Below, piece by piece: positions 46,193 to 57,015 of a stretch of 64,000 bases of DNA. Where the stretch lies: the NCBI GenBank assembly GCA_030762935.1, contig CM060897.1, positions 112,650,176 through 112,714,175 of the forward strand, read 5' to 3'. The position numbers were made by a program, and so were the translations under genes. Every line of letters starts with the position of its first letter. The stretch's first letter is position 1. A model generated the notes under the pieces. It was not told the DNA's origin and ran no database searches. It was given only the letters and a program-made list of their open reading frames with translations. Source of the stretch: Hymenopus coronatus (lineage: Eukaryota; Arthropoda; Insecta; Mantodea; Hymenopodidae).

Positions 46193-46800
46193 CCTGGCTT
46201 GTCTTGGCTTGACTTTTGACTTGTCTTGGCCTGGCGATGCCTGGCTTTTCCTGGATTAGCTCGGCTCTGCCTGGATTTTCTTGGCCTGGCGTGCTCTGAC
46301 TTGGCTTGGCCTGTTTGGCCTGATGTGGCTTAGCTTATCTTGGCTTCACTTGGCATGCATGACTTGGGTTTGTTTATTGGCTTGGCTTGTCCTGGCAAGT
46401 CTCTCTTGCCCTGGTCTGGTTTGGCATTATTTGATTGGCTTGGCAAAGCTGGCTCAATTTGCTTTCGCTTAGCTTGATCCAGATTGGCCTGGCCTGAATT
46501 CATCTGGTCTGGCTGGCTTGACTTGGCTTGGCTTGGCTTGGTCTGTCTTGTCTTAATTTCACTTATTCTGGCTTGGCTTGGCATGAAGTGGCCTGGCCTG
46601 GCAAGGTCTGAATTGGTATTGTTCGACATGGCTTAGCCTGGCTTGCATGGACTGGCATGATCTGGACCAGCTTAGCTTGTCATGACTTTGGCTTTGGTTA
46701 CCTTTTGGTTTGGCCTTGCTTGGTTTGCCTTGTCTTGGCCTGGCCTAGCTTGTCTTGGCTGTGCCTGGCTGTTTTTGGATTAAGCTTTTCTTTGATTTGG

Positions 46801-47010
46801 TTTTATTTTTTTATAGTGTTTAATGCCCACTTTTAATACAAATAGTAGTGCAGACAATGACACTAATGATACACTGAATGAAGATGTGCACCGGTGAAAT
46901 GTGATGGCAAGGAAAACCACATAACCCAAAGAAAACTTGCCCCTGCACTGTTTTGTCCAACACAAATCCCAAAGCAGCCGCTTAGAATCAAACCTGGGCC
47001 ATTTAGATGA
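46801..47010 (-). repeat. SINE-B copy inserted in the satellite
   Basis: On the minus strand: CCATTTAGATGAAAGG is all that may remain of the head before CCAGGTTTGATTCTAAGC (B box region). Then TTTGTGTTGGACAAAACAGT, GCAGGGGCAAGTTTTC, TTTTCCTTGCCATCACATTT, CACCGGTGCACATCTTCATT, GTATCATTAGTGTCATTG, ATTAAAAGTGGGCATTAAAC, ACTATAAAAAAAT. It matches the copy at 18503-18728 from B box to tail. Its presence divides the array. Confidence 0.85.
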
Positions 47011-49245
47011 AAGGTTTATCTTTTAGCTTGGCTAGGATGGATAGGTTTGGCTTGGCCTGGGCGAGACTAGCATTGCATGACCTGTCTTGGCTTGATTTGG
47101 CAGTTTGGCTTGGCATGCTTTGCCTGGCTTGAATGGATTGGCTTATCTTGGCATGATTTCACTTAACTTGGCCTAGCCATGCCTAGTTGTGCTTGACCAG
47201 TCCTGTCATGGCCTGGCCTAGCCTACAGTGGTTTAACTTGGCTTAGCCTGGTTTGGCTTGATTTTGCCTGGCCTAGTCAGTCCTGACTTGGTTTGGTCTG
47301 TTGTAGCTTGGTGTAGCTTGGCTTGTCGAGGCTTGGCATGGTGTTGAGGCCTGCTTTTCCCTGCCTTGCCTGGCTTCACCTGTCTTGCCTTGCTTGGCTA
47401 GGGTTGGCTTGATGTGCCCTGTCCTGGCTGCTTGGGATGGTATGCCCTGGCTTAGGGCGACTGCTTGGCTTGGCTTTGCTTTGCGTGTTGTGACATGGTT
47501 TTGCTTGAGCTGGCTTGGTTTGCCCTGGGGCTGACTTGGTTTTTGGTGTGACTTGACCTGGCTTACTGACCAAGCCTTGCCTGGCTTGTGTTAGCTTGGA
47601 TTAGTCCAGCTTGCTTTGTCTTGATTTGGCTAGGGTAGGCTTTTTCTTGGCATGGATAGCAAGGCAAGGCTTGGCTTGACCTTGCTTGGCTAGGCCAGCA
47701 TTGCCAAGCCTTGTCTTGCCCTGCCCTGCCCCGCCCCGCCCCGCCCCACCCTGCCCTGCCCCTTGCCATGCCCTTGCCATGCCCTTGCCTTGTCCAAGTT
47801 GGCTTGAACTGGCTCTACTCTGCTTTGGGCTCTGCTTGGCGTTGTTTTTGGCTTGGCTTGCCTGGCATGACTAGCTCTGGCTTTGCTTGGCTTGGGCTTG
47901 CTTCGCCTGCTTAATTTCCCTTAGCCTGGCTGTCTTGGCTTGGCCTGGTTTGGTTAGGCCTGGCTCTGGTTGGCTTGCCTCTGTTGCTGTGGCATGGCTT
48001 GGGCTGGTTTGGCTAGATGTTGCTATTTCTTGGAATAGCTTTGCCTGCCTTGGCTTGGCTTGACCTGGCTTAGTTTGCTTTGGCTTGGCTAGGCCTTGGT
48101 TGACTTACTTGGGCTTAGCTTGGCTTGCACTGGCTCTACTCTGCTAAGGGCTTGATAAGCCTGCATGGCTTGATCTGGCTTTGTTTCACTTGGGTTAGCT
48201 TCCTTTTGCCGTCTTGGCTTGACCTTTCTTGGTTTTTGGCTTGGACTGGCCTTGCTTGATTTTGGCCTATATTAGCTTGGCTTTGCCTGGCTTGACCAGA
48301 TAATGGCATGGCTCAGATTGGTGGCCTGGTTGGCCTTGCTTGGAATGGTCTGGCGTGTTTTGGCCTGGCTTGGTGTGACCTGTCTAGGTCTTGTAATTCC
48401 TGTCTTGTCCTGAATTGACCTTGACTGGCTTGTCTTGATTTGGATTACTTCGGCCTCAACTACCTTGATCTGGCATGGCATGCTAGACCTGACTTGTATC
48501 TGCTTCGCATGACTTGCCTTTGCTTAGCTTGGTTTGGCCATGTTTGGCTTTTGGGTTTGCTTGTCTTGGGCTTAACTTGGTCTGGTCCGGCATGACTTGC
48601 CCTGGCCTAGCATTGGCTTGGCTTGGCCTGGCCTAAATAGGCAGAGCTGGCATGGCTTGGCCTGGCATGACTTTCCTTTACCTGGACTGGCAGGTCTGGT
48701 TTAGCTTGGCTTGTAATGACTTTGACTTTTGTTGGCTTTCAGCTTGGCTTGGTTGAGCCTGACCTGGCTTGATCTGTTTTTGTTGAACCTGGCCTTCCGT
48801 GACCTGGGTTAGCCTGGCTATCTTGGCCTAGTCTGGCCTGTCTTGTCTTGGTTTAGCTGGCATGGGTTGGCCTATCTTTCTTGTCCTGGCCTGGTCTGGT
48901 TTGCATTGCCTGGATTGGTCTATCCTGGGACGTGACTTGCCTTACTTGGTTTGGTGAGGCTTGGCTTGATTTTGGTCGATTTTTGCTTGCCTTGTCTTGG
49001 CTTGTTTTGATTTGACCTTGCATACCCTTACTTTCCCTTGCCTGTTTTGGACTGTTTTAGTCTGATCTGCCCTGTACTGCTGTGACTTGACTTGTCTTGG
49101 CTAGGTTTGGCTTAACTTGGCTTAGCCTTGGGTGGCCTGTTTAAGCTTGATATTTATTAGCTTGTTCTGGTTTGTCTTTGTCCTACCTGGCTTGGCTTGA
49201 CTTACTTTAGTCTGGTTGCCCTCATATGGCCTGATTTGTCCTGTC

Positions 49246-50150
49246 AGTAATTGTATCGACGATGTTGGATGTGCTTTTGTTACTGGGACTGAACCCTATA
49301 CTTTCGGGTTGCCTAGTGGCACATCCAGTTACTCTGCGGAGCTCTATGCCCATATACCGAGCCATTCTCTATGTTCGCCGTCAAAATCTGGGTGACGGTC
49401 TTGTATTAAGTGATTCCCTTAGCGCACTTCAGAGCAATCGTGAGCTGTACAACACCATTCTATCGTAAGGTGTATTCAGGATACCCTCCACTTTTTACAC
49501 GCGTATGAAAGCGGACAGCGCTCGGATTCCTGGTCACATTGGCTTGTTGGGGAATGAACTGGCAGATTTGATGACAAAGACGGCGGCCGCAGAACCCACT
49601 ACTGAGATTCATTATGTGACATCTGCAGCCTTCAGTCTTGTGCTGGCATGCCGAGTGGTCGGCTATCCGTAACAAGTAGTTAAGAGAAGTGAAGGATCTG
49701 CCTGTAAACTGGGTAACCCCCTCTCGTTTGTCTCACTGAGAAGAGGTGCTATTGGCTCGCTTACACATTGGCCACTGTAATTTTACTTACAACTACTTTT
49801 TTGCGAGAAACCCTCCTTCTATCTGTCCGCTATGTGCCGCAACAATTTCGGTCCGGCATGTGTTGTTAGAATGCGCTCTTCTGGCACAGCTACGGGTCAC
49901 TCTACCACTGCCAGATAACCTCCCCGAGGTTTTGGCGGATGATACTGGTGCTGTGTTTTTTAAATTTTATCCTCGCTTCCTCAGGATATAGTTTTTTTCT
50001 TCTTCATCTTTATCTTGAGATGTATCAATGGAACGATAGTTACGGTTCCCCCTCCCCTTATTTTTCTAAGATTTTTGTCTCAGATGAATAGCAATCCCGT
50101 TTTTGTTTTAGAGCACCAGACACCAATCTCGTTCCATTGTTAGTTTAGCT
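49246..50150 (+). mobile_element. 5'-truncated LINE 3' end with RNase H domain, inserted in the satellite
   Basis: The GC content and codon-like texture change abruptly at about 49250 and again at about 50150, where the satellite resumes. The segment begins within the RNase H domain of a non-LTR element (jockey/CR1-like class) and ends with an ORF stop at about 49989 and a 3' UTR of about 160 bases. Truncation at the 5' end is the rule for LINE insertions. No clear poly(A) tail is left. Confidence 0.75.
49256..49991 (+). pseudogene. LINE ORF2 C-terminus: RNase H domain and Cys-His tail, frameshifted
   Basis: The RNase H core can be followed over shifting frames: DDVGCAFVTG, then SSYSAELYA and IYRAILYVRR (the conserved SAE motif), LVLSDSLSALQSN (the DSxxA motif with its Asp), a stop near 49468, and RIPGHIGLLGNELADLMTK (the GHxGxxGNExAD motif with His and Asp). 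After more frameshifts a 49746-49991 frame reads LLARLHIGHCNFTYNYFFAR, CPLCAATISVRHVLLEC (a C-X2-C-X7-H-X4-C zinc-binding tail) and LADDTGAVFFKFYPRFLRI. All domain landmarks of a non-LTR ORF2 C-terminus are present, but it is not translatable as one frame. Confidence 0.85.
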
Positions 50151-50955
50151 TTTTCTGGCTTGAATTACCTTTGCTCTTGGCTTGGCCAGATTTTGGGTTG
50201 TGGTTTTTGGCTTGGCTAAATTTGTTGTTATCGTGGCTTTTGGCTTGGCGTGACGTGACTTGACGTGACCTGGCTTTGGCTGACTTGCCCTGGCCGCTTA
50301 GCTTGTCATGGCTTTTGGCTTGGCCTGCCCTGGCCTAACTAGCTGGCCTGTTTTGGCTTAGTCTGTCCTGACTGAACTGGCTTGGTTCTGATTGGCCTGG
50401 CCTGGCTTGGCTTAGCGTGCTTTGGCTATCCTGGATTAGCTTGGCTAGACCAAGGTTGACCTATCCTGGTATCATCTAGCCTAGCGACTCCTGGCTTGGT
50501 CTGGCCGTGTATGGCTAGGCCAAGCTTGGCCCATCCTGGTATCGTCTGGCTTAGCGTGCCCTGGCTTGGTCTGGCCTGGCGTGCATTGGTTTGGCTTCTT
50601 GGCTTACCCTGGCGTGGCATTTTCTATTCCGGTTTATCGTGGCTCGCTTGGCTTGACATGGCATGCCCTGGCCTTGCGTGGCTCTGCCTGGCTCGGCTCT
50701 GCTTAGCTTGGCTTTACTTGGCCTTGCCTGTCCTAGCTGGCCTACCTGCCTTGGCTTGGCTTGGAATATGTTAACTTGAATGGCCAGGCATGGTTGTATC
50801 TGTCTTGTTCTTGCTTGGCTTGGATTAGCTTGGCCTGTCTTGGCTTGGTATGCCTAGACTGGTGTTACCTGGCTTGGCTTAGATTGACCTGGTTTGACAT
50901 GACTTGGCTGGGCTTTGCTTGCCTTGCCTTGGTCTGGTGTGGCCTGGCAATTCAC

Positions 50956-52214
50956 CTGCATCCGAGTCAAAATCAGCTGTTCTTTTAAACTCCTTGACAT
51001 TGCTAACAGCTGAGTTAGAGTTACATTTATTCAGCCATATATTTTTCAGATATATGATGATTAAAAATTGAGCTTAAAAGCGTATATTGTAAAAATTGCA
51101 ATTCATACTCTTCCCACTGTTATAACCTTAAATGAATGCTAATATAAACAATTTGATTGTGTAACCTGCAATGGTTTACGCAATTTACCCTTGAAATATA
51201 AAGCTGCATTCTTTTTTTTTTTTTTTTTCTTTTTTTTTTATCTTTATTGTAAATCCATAAATTAGCATATTTATTCTGCTTTTAATAGAAATCACATGAG
51301 TAAGGAAATCATTTCCATTAAGTCAAATCAGCTTATTTGATTACGCTAGATGGTAGCACGTTGTCTTCAGCCACTCATGTTAAATTGTTAAGAGTTTTCG
51401 GTATTGGTACTGCATGGTATTTACCTTAGACTAGCCGAGGATCCCGATAAATCCGTGAAGAAGGGATTTCTATTATATTTATAGATGACAACATGTTTAT
51501 TCCTAATCTGTTGACTGTTTACGTTCTAGCTTATTTTACGACATAAAATGAGCTTACTCGATAAAACTCGATTGCCCAGAACTCAGTTGAAACATACGCC
51601 TCTGCTTAGCCCCGATTCAAAGGGTAGTTTAAAGTAAAATATTAGTTTTGGGAATTAATGATAAGAATTTATTTCCTTTGAAGTTGTAAAAGCAAGTCCG
51701 CGGTGAATACACACAATAAACAATTAAACCGGTTCCAAAATAGCACCCTGCGCATATTCTCAGGAGTATTTAGATAGCCCCAGCATACAATTTCAACGAA
51801 GAGCTACGAATGATACAGTTGACGATCCATTGAAAAGCTGGCCCCTGACCTATACTCCAGGGCTTTACAATATTATAATATTTTGTTTCTAACTACGAAA
51901 ATGAAATGTTTAAATACCAAAACCGCTAGTATGCTTCGACTTGAACGATGACAACACCAGCAGCACAACTATACACACCGGAGTCAGTAATATAGCCTAA
52001 AAACATTGAGGGACTTGTATGGAAATCCATCTTTTTAAACAATGTGTATTAAAGCAAATGATAAGTACTAATTCATGCTCACTTGAAAAATGTTTAAAAG
52101 TCAAGTTTGTATTCATAGATTAGATGCAACAATTGGATTTAAAACGGCGTTTCTATTATTTCACACTATGTTTAATAAGTGGGTTCCAACCTCTAGTTAC
52201 GCTATTGGATTAAA
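50956..52214. other. Non-coding DNA, nothing recognised
   Basis: AT-rich. Contains a poly(T) tract at 51210-51239. No supported gene or shared repeat. Confidence 0.5.
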
Positions 52215-52476
52215 CACGGTGAGGCACGTCGAACCGCCCGTATAATATTATGGTATATTGCCTTTATTTATAGTTATTTGTTTACATTCGTATATTGCGT
52301 TTTTTTTTTGTTTTTTTTTTTTGCAACATTACATTATATACCTTCTTACTAGGAGATAGCATGTCGTCACGTAACCGTCACGTGCAGGCTGCTGTCGACA
52401 CGTGAACGCCACGTGCGGGCAGCTTTAGCCTCAGTGAAAATTGTCAAAACCAGTTGAGAAAACGCATTGTTTCGCC

Positions 52477-52529
52477 TGTGGTGCCATTTGTAGTAAAAGC
52501 AGGCGTTAAACACTTCAAAGAAAAAAGGG
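52477..52529 (+). repeat. SINE-B 3'-tail fragment inside the Tc1-like element
   Basis: CGCCTGTGGTGCCATTTGTA, GTAAAAGCAGGCGTTAAACA, CTTCAAAGAAAAAA closely matches the tail of the SINE-B at 18503-18728 (CGCCTGTGGTGCCTAGTAGT, AAAAGTGGGCATTAAACACT, ATAAAAAA). The head and most of the body are absent. Confidence 0.65.
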
Positions 52530-52563
52530 TACCGTGTGCTAAGCCGGATTTGAGTGTGTGATA

Positions 52564-53422
52564 ATGACGTATTCGACACCCGAGCGTATTGTCATTGTTG
52601 AAGCGCCCATTCTCGCAGAATCTTTTGTGAAACAAAATTTGTTTCGGGTAAAATACTGATCGGTTCAAAATGCTCCCAGAAGCAGTCCACCTGTCTGCAC
52701 ACCTGAATTACATAGATAGGTGCAGGAGATAATGACAAGAAGTCCTAGTAAGTTAACTAGGAGTTCATTGCGAGTGAGAGAGGTTGCAGACGTGTTTTAA
52801 GAGGACTGAGGTTAAAACAGAACCGGATAAGTGTTGTGCAAGAGCTGAAAGAGCCTGACCTTCAGTCACATTTCTGTTCATGGCTGTTCAGAAAGGTCAG
52901 TTGTGTCTTGGACCCACTAAGGCTCATCATGAGTGACGAGGCGTGGTTCCACCTGTTTGGGTACGCAAATTCCCAAAACAACCGGTATTGGTTGACAGAA
53001 AATCCGCGCGCAATCCACCAGGTACCCTCGTATGATAAGAAGATTGGTGTTTGGTCTGTCATTTCCGCCACATGCGTTATGGGCGCATATTCTTTGAGAC
53101 GACTGTGAACGTGACATGTATTTGGGAATTCTGGAGGAGTTTATTCAAACTTGACAGAAGAGGAGCGTTAGTTATGTTACTTTCAGCAGGACGGTGCAAC
53201 ATGCCTCACATCAGTTGCCACATTGTACCGTGTGCATGAGATCTTTGCACCAGAGAGGAAATCAGCAAAGGTTTGTGGCCTCTTCGGTCACCAGACTTGT
53301 CCAGTTGTGACTTTTACCTGTGGGGCATGTTAAAGGGAAGAGTATACGAAACAAATCCACACACAATTGAAGAACTCAAGACCAGGATACAGGATATCAT
53401 CAATAGCATAACAGCACAATAG
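52564..53422 (+). pseudogene. HTH-DDE (Tc1/mariner-like) transposase, frameshifted
   Basis: ATG 52564 opens MTYSTPERIVIVEAPILAES, the N-terminal HTH (DUF4817-like) start, which stops after 31 codons. The main catalytic block is 52836-53108: VQELKEPDLQSHFCSWLFRK, MSDEAWFHLFGYANSQNNRY (first Asp), ENPRAIHQVPSYDKKIGVWS. A frameshift near 53090 moves to FFETTVNVTCIWEFWRSLF, then QQDGATCLTSVATLYRVHEI (second Asp), and a further shift gives SPDLSSCDFYLWGMLKGRVY (third motif, Asp kept) and ETNPHTIEELKTRIQDIINS. All three catalytic Asp survive, so inactivation is by frame disruption only. It is related to the fossils at 17430 and 26742. Confidence 0.9.
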
Positions 53423-53590
53423 CTGATAAGGGCATATCTGAATCTCCTCAGGTGTGCTCATATGCATGTTGAGGGAGCGGAGGCCATTTTAGCACTTATT
53501 ATGAAGGTGAGTAATCATTCAATATATTACATTTTATTTTATGTCCATTTCATGACTTTACGGGCGGTTTTATGTGCCGTACCCTCTACT

Positions 53591-54154
53591 TACTTGTACA
53601 GGCTCATTAAACTTAGTTGATATCTTATGCTATCTTTGCTGAGAGGCCAATGCAAGCACGAGATGAAGCAGAGCAGCTCGCCGTTCTATTTCGCACCAGG
53701 ACACCACAGCTGTGAGCGTGTTTCTTTCTTTCTGTTTTCCTGTGTTCTCTTTGGCAATTTTAGAATTTTATAGCTTCATCAAGAACGGAAAACAATGTTG
53801 CAGTTATAGACTGCTATATACATAGGATGAAAGAATCTGAATAGCAAATACCAGCATAAGTTTTAATACATGATTTTAAAACATGGTGATTACAACATTT
53901 ACAATGCTTGAAAACCTAAAAACAACATATCACAAGAAACACATAGGTGAGATTTCAGCTGAAGAAAACATGGCAATAAATTTGCCAGTTTTGAAGTCTT
54001 GCTTCCAGATAATCTTACTTATAGGTAGCATTAAAATTGTTATTTAACTTTCAATTTGAATTGATGTTTTAATAAACATCTACTGAAAAAAATACACCAT
54101 GTATGGTACAACGCTTGGAATCCTAATTATCAAATAACACGAAAACGCATACAT
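53591..54154. other. Spacer between the Tc1-like element and the Gypsy element
   Basis: AT-rich. Contains a short block (ACAATGCTTGAAAACCTAA, 53901-53919) with a near match on the far side of the Gypsy element at 62032. No gene is seen. Confidence 0.5.
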
Positions 54155-54159
54155 AGTCT

Positions 54160-54389
54160 GTCAGTTTCTATCTTGCGGTGGCATGTTTAGACTGTTTTTT
54201 TTTTTTTAGCCTAATGTAATAATTTACACGTTTATTTTTTGTAACTCACAAGCTTTCTTTTATTTCTCTCTCCTTTTTTTAACAGGAACATTCCAACTTA
54301 ACAACCGACTAACGCTATTACAAAAATCACACTACCAACTCTGGAAACATTTAATTAGGTCAGTGTGTTTACACATTCATGTTTCTACA
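54160..54389 (-). repeat. 3' LTR of the Gypsy element
   Basis: On the minus strand it starts TGTAGAAACATGAATGTG and ends near GATAGAAACTGAC. It aligns with 61787-62006: GTAACTCACAA, TTTATTTCTCTCTCC, ACATTCCAACTTAACAAC, AAAATCACACTACCAACTCT, GGAAACATTTAAT, then GTGTGTTTA. The divergence between the LTRs is visible (roughly one base in ten by eye, plus indels), consistent with an old insertion. Confidence 0.9.
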
Positions 54390-54402
54390 TCACCCCCTTC
54401 TC
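54390..54402 (-). other. Polypurine tract
   Basis: On the minus strand GAGAAGGGGGTGA directly precedes the 3' LTR start TGTAG, the expected plus-strand primer position for an LTR element. Confidence 0.8.
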
Positions 54403-54439
54403 AGTCATTTACATCATCTCAGAAGCGGGCTGTTAACCA

Positions 54440-55737
54440 TAGTACTCGACTGACTTTGTAGTTCTTGCAATGCCTGACATATCCGCCATCTGGGATTGTT
54501 GTTCTACGTAGTGCGATTTATTGTTGTCATGAGCCAGTATATATACCGGTTCTAATCTATCTAAAGATATGCTCTTAATCTTGTCATTGATTTTTACATT
54601 ACACCAAAGAATTTTTCCGTACGCTCCAGACTTCGTATGGACATTGTTGCGTTGCTTCTAGGGTTTTCTTTACTTTGTCAACTCGTACAAATACATGACT
54701 TGCCTTAATGATAGCTTGGAATGCAAAAGCTTTTTCCTTTGATTTATTAGGATTTTCAGCGGGTTTAATTTCATTCATTTATTTTCTAAACTGTACTACA
54801 AATGTCGGCAAGTCCGCATCCATTTTTGTTTCAGGGGCGTTGGTAATTTGAGTGACATACCATATACAATATCTTCAATAGTAGTATTGCTGCCCTCTCT
54901 GATACAGCAACGGAGTCCCAACAAGGTTGTAGGTAATATATTGCTCCATTTCTGATGTGCGCAAACACGGATAGATGCTTTAAGATGCATTTGATTGTAG
55001 GTGATATGGGGTAGTTTTCGTTAGTGTTTGAAATTATGTTCCCTGATCCGTCAATATTTAGCATGGTGTTGTAAATCGAGTGATCCAAGCATTAAAAAAT
55101 TCTGCTTGAATATTTCTAAGAGGAAACATTTTCAGTCCAATTGGAAAATTGATCTATACATGGGGGTAGAGGCCCAATTAAGCTTACGTGGACAACTCAA
55201 AATTATTCATCATTGTTTGGAAACTTCCCAAGGGGTCTCCGAATATGTCTGGTGATTTTATTCTTCTGACACGGTATACATGTTTTTGCCCATTGACTTA
55301 CATCTCGTTTTATATTCCGCCAGATGAATCTAGTTATTAACATCTTTACGGAAGCTTTAATTCCTGGATGTGCCATATGGTGGTAATGCTAAAAAATATA
55401 GAACCTGGATTGTTGTGGAATATCTGGGCGCACGCTAGTGGTGGACACATCACACCGTAATTTTTTCCGCCTGGAGTTGTTTGTGTTTTAAATTTCAACG
55501 AAGAATGAGAGATAGCTCGTAGATTATCTAATCCTTCATCTCCATTCTGGGCTTGAGCAATTGCTTCATAGTCAATTGGTTCTGATGCTTCAATCCTTGA
55601 TAAATGGACTTGAGCAATTGCTTCATAATCAATTGGTTCTGATGCTTCAATCCTTGATAAATGGTTGGCAACTGAGAAATATAGTGTAGATATATCAGCT
55701 ATATCGGTGATGCTTTTTCGTATGTTTTCTTTAAATG
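54440..55737 (-). pseudogene. Gypsy integrase, decayed
   Basis: On the minus strand, from the right: a degenerate zinc-binding and core region at 55260-55500, then AWITRFTTPC and ILTDQGT*FQ (compare fgvPxxittDrGxQF) at about 55060-55110, then PYHLQSNA near 54990. The frame 54796-54990 has KASIRVCAHQKWSNILPTTL and LGLRCCIREGSNTTIEDIVY followed by GMSLKLP, the post-catalytic block (RWTDVLPxVLLGxRxxxxEDxxxxxxELVYGxxLxLP). HVFVRVDKVKKTLEATQQCP and YEVW at about 54640-54710 match the C-terminal chromatin-binding region. Numerous stops. Confidence 0.85.
55552..55665. repeat. 57-bp tandem duplication in the integrase region
   Basis: A unit starting CTTGAGCAATTGCTTCATAG is repeated at 55552-55608 and 55609-55665 with one clear mismatch (GTCAATTGG against ATCAATTGG). 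The period is 57, a multiple of three. Confidence 0.95.
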
Positions 55738-55750
55738 CAAACGCAAGTGA

Positions 55751-56045
55751 AATGAAATGGTGTTTTATTTATGGACGCTCTTTAACTATTATGGTTCTCG
55801 GCGTCCCATTCCATACTGGGCGTGAAAAATCGCTTCATTTTGCTCAGAGGTCTCTATCAGGCTTGAGGTTCTCTTACGTGCCGTAAATCTACGACACGGG
55901 ACTCACAGCTTTGCTTCCCTTCCTAAGGAAGCCCTGCTAACCATTTTACATGCGAAAAAAAATCCATCGTCCTCCGCCAGTTTTGAGCCCGCGATCTTGG
56001 ATATATGAAGTTATCATGGTAAACATTATAACACAGGGGGCGACA
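55751..56045 (-). repeat. SINE-A copy inserted in the Gypsy pol gene
   Basis: Minus-strand order: GTCGCCCCCTGTGTTATAAT (head), GATCGCGGGCTCAAAACTGG (B box), CGGAGGACGATGGATTTTTT, GGGCTTCCTTAGGAAGGGAA, CGTGTCGTAGATTTACGGCA, GAGACCTCTGAGCAAAATGA, GGAATGGGACGCCGAGAACC, AGAGCGTCCATAAATAAAAC. Flanking CAAACGCAAGTGA (55738-55750) and CAAACATAAGTGA (56046-56058) form a 13-bp target duplication with two mismatches, so it is older than the copy at 57016. It separates RNase H from integrase. Confidence 0.9.
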
Positions 56046-56059
56046 CAAACATAAGTGAT

Positions 56060-56535
56060 GTGTTGTCACTCTAAATAATTAAATATATTCCTTCTACCAG
56101 ATATCTGAAATATTTCACAACCATATAAATGATGAGTAACTCTCGGTCATATGTGGAATATTTCTACTGCGGTGGAGAGAAGTTTTTTGAGAAGAAACCA
56201 ATTGGCTTCCAGTTACCCTTTTCATTTTGTTGCAATACTCTACCTGCTGTAAGGTTCGTGATGTCAATAAACAATACCAATTCATATTCAGCATCTGGAT
56301 TTGTTAATAAAACTGCATTAGTGACATAATTTTTGCACTTCTGGAATTGATCTAATGCTTATGTAGTTCAATCAATCTTCCTCTTGTCTTTCTTGATTGT
56401 CTATAAGGTATTCGTTTAGTAACGCTTGATTTTCTGCAATATGTGGAAGATGTCTATGATAGAAATTAATAGTTCCTAAAAATGCACATAGCTCCTTTAC
56501 AATTTCAGGTTTCCTATGGTTTAATATAGCAGCTA

Positions 56536-56571
<36 letters not shown>

Positions 56572-57000
56572 ATCTTGCTTAGCACCAAATACAATCCAAA
56601 TCAGCGAAGCAAAAATATAGCCCTTTAACCACTTCATTAATAAATCTTTGGAAAGCGCTAGGTGATTCTTTAAACCAGAGGGCATAAAGTTGAATTCGTA
56701 GAGGCAAATTAAGTGAAATTTGCTGGTTTTGCTCTGTCTTCTTCAGCGACTGGAATTTGGTAATAAGCTTTTAGAAAATTAATGTTGGAAAAGAGTTTCT
56801 TGTTCTGAAGAATGCAATTTACATAATCGATTCTTGGTATTGGATAACTATCTGGGAGGGTCCTGTCATTTAGACGACGATGGTCTCCACAGAGTCCATT
56901 ACTTTTTGTTGTTAAATGCAGTGGATTAGCCCATTGCAATTTAGATGGTCTGATTATGTTGTGATTCAACAAAAACTGAAATTCTGTTTTTGCAATCTTA
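56060..57000 (-). pseudogene. Gypsy reverse transcriptase and RNase H, decayed
   Basis: The frame 56709-56972 reads LLNHNIIRPSKLQWANPLHL, TTKSNGLCGDHRRLNDRTLP, DSYPIPRIDY and INFLKAYYQIPVAEEDRAKP: fingers and palm of a Gypsy RT. The first catalytic Asp (normally KIDLxxAYHQIP) is Asn here. Downstream, EFNFMPSGLKN and a highly decayed YLDD region (about 56590-56690) follow, interrupted by a (TC)n run at 56536-56569. WKPIGFFSKNFSPP and STYDRELL at about 56140-56210 mark the RNase H start (compare WQPLxFFSKxLSPxExxYSTYDREL). Confidence 0.92.
56536..56569. repeat. (TC)n microsatellite within the Gypsy element
   Basis: About 17 uninterrupted TC units expanded inside the reverse-transcriptase region. 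Confidence 0.95.
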
Positions 57001-57015
57001 TTTATGAGGGTCTAA

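Larger units (their letters stand above)
46193..50955. repeat. Degenerate pentanucleotide satellite (TTGGC/CTGGC)n, about 4.7 kb with two insertions
   Basis: On the plus strand the sequence is dominated by 5-base words TTGGC and CTGGC (for example GGCTTGGCTTGGCTTGG at 46526), with many point changes and indels that shift phase. Adenine is scarce on this strand and guanine pairs recur every five bases. It forms three blocks, 46193-46800, 47011-49245 and 50150-50955, separated by a SINE-B and a LINE fragment. A C-rich patch (CCCCGCCCCGCCCCGCCCC) lies at about 47726-47750. Frames inside it (47563-47914, 50426-50988 and others) are by-products of the repeat, not genes. Confidence 0.95.
52215..53590 (+). 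mobile_element. Tc1/mariner-like element with HTH-DDE transposase
   Basis: Imperfect inverted ends: GGTGAGGCACGTCGAACCGC at 52219 and the inverse of GCGGTTTTATGTGCCGTACC ending at about 53583 (shared core GGCAC.T..AACCGCCCGTA). The unit is about 1.37 kb, matching an autonomous element. The transposase occupies 52564-53422 with frameshifts. A poly(T) tract lies near the left end (52301-52322). A SINE-B tail fragment (52477-52529) is embedded before the gene. Confidence 0.8.

Noticed and set aside
46330..46629. 99-codon minus-strand frame rich in Ser, Gln, Lys and Pro
   Set aside because: Pure product of the TTGGC/CTGGC repeat read in antisense.
47563..47914. Overlapping open frames on both strands rich in Pro/Ala/Leu or Ala/Gln/Ser
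   Set aside because: They are direct readings of the five-base satellite and its C-rich patch. Composition follows the repeat, and there is no start, splice or domain support.
46193..50955. Idea that the pentanucleotide array is interstitial telomeric DNA
   Set aside because: The insect telomere word is TTAGG. The words here are TTGGC and CTGGC, and no TTAGG runs were seen.
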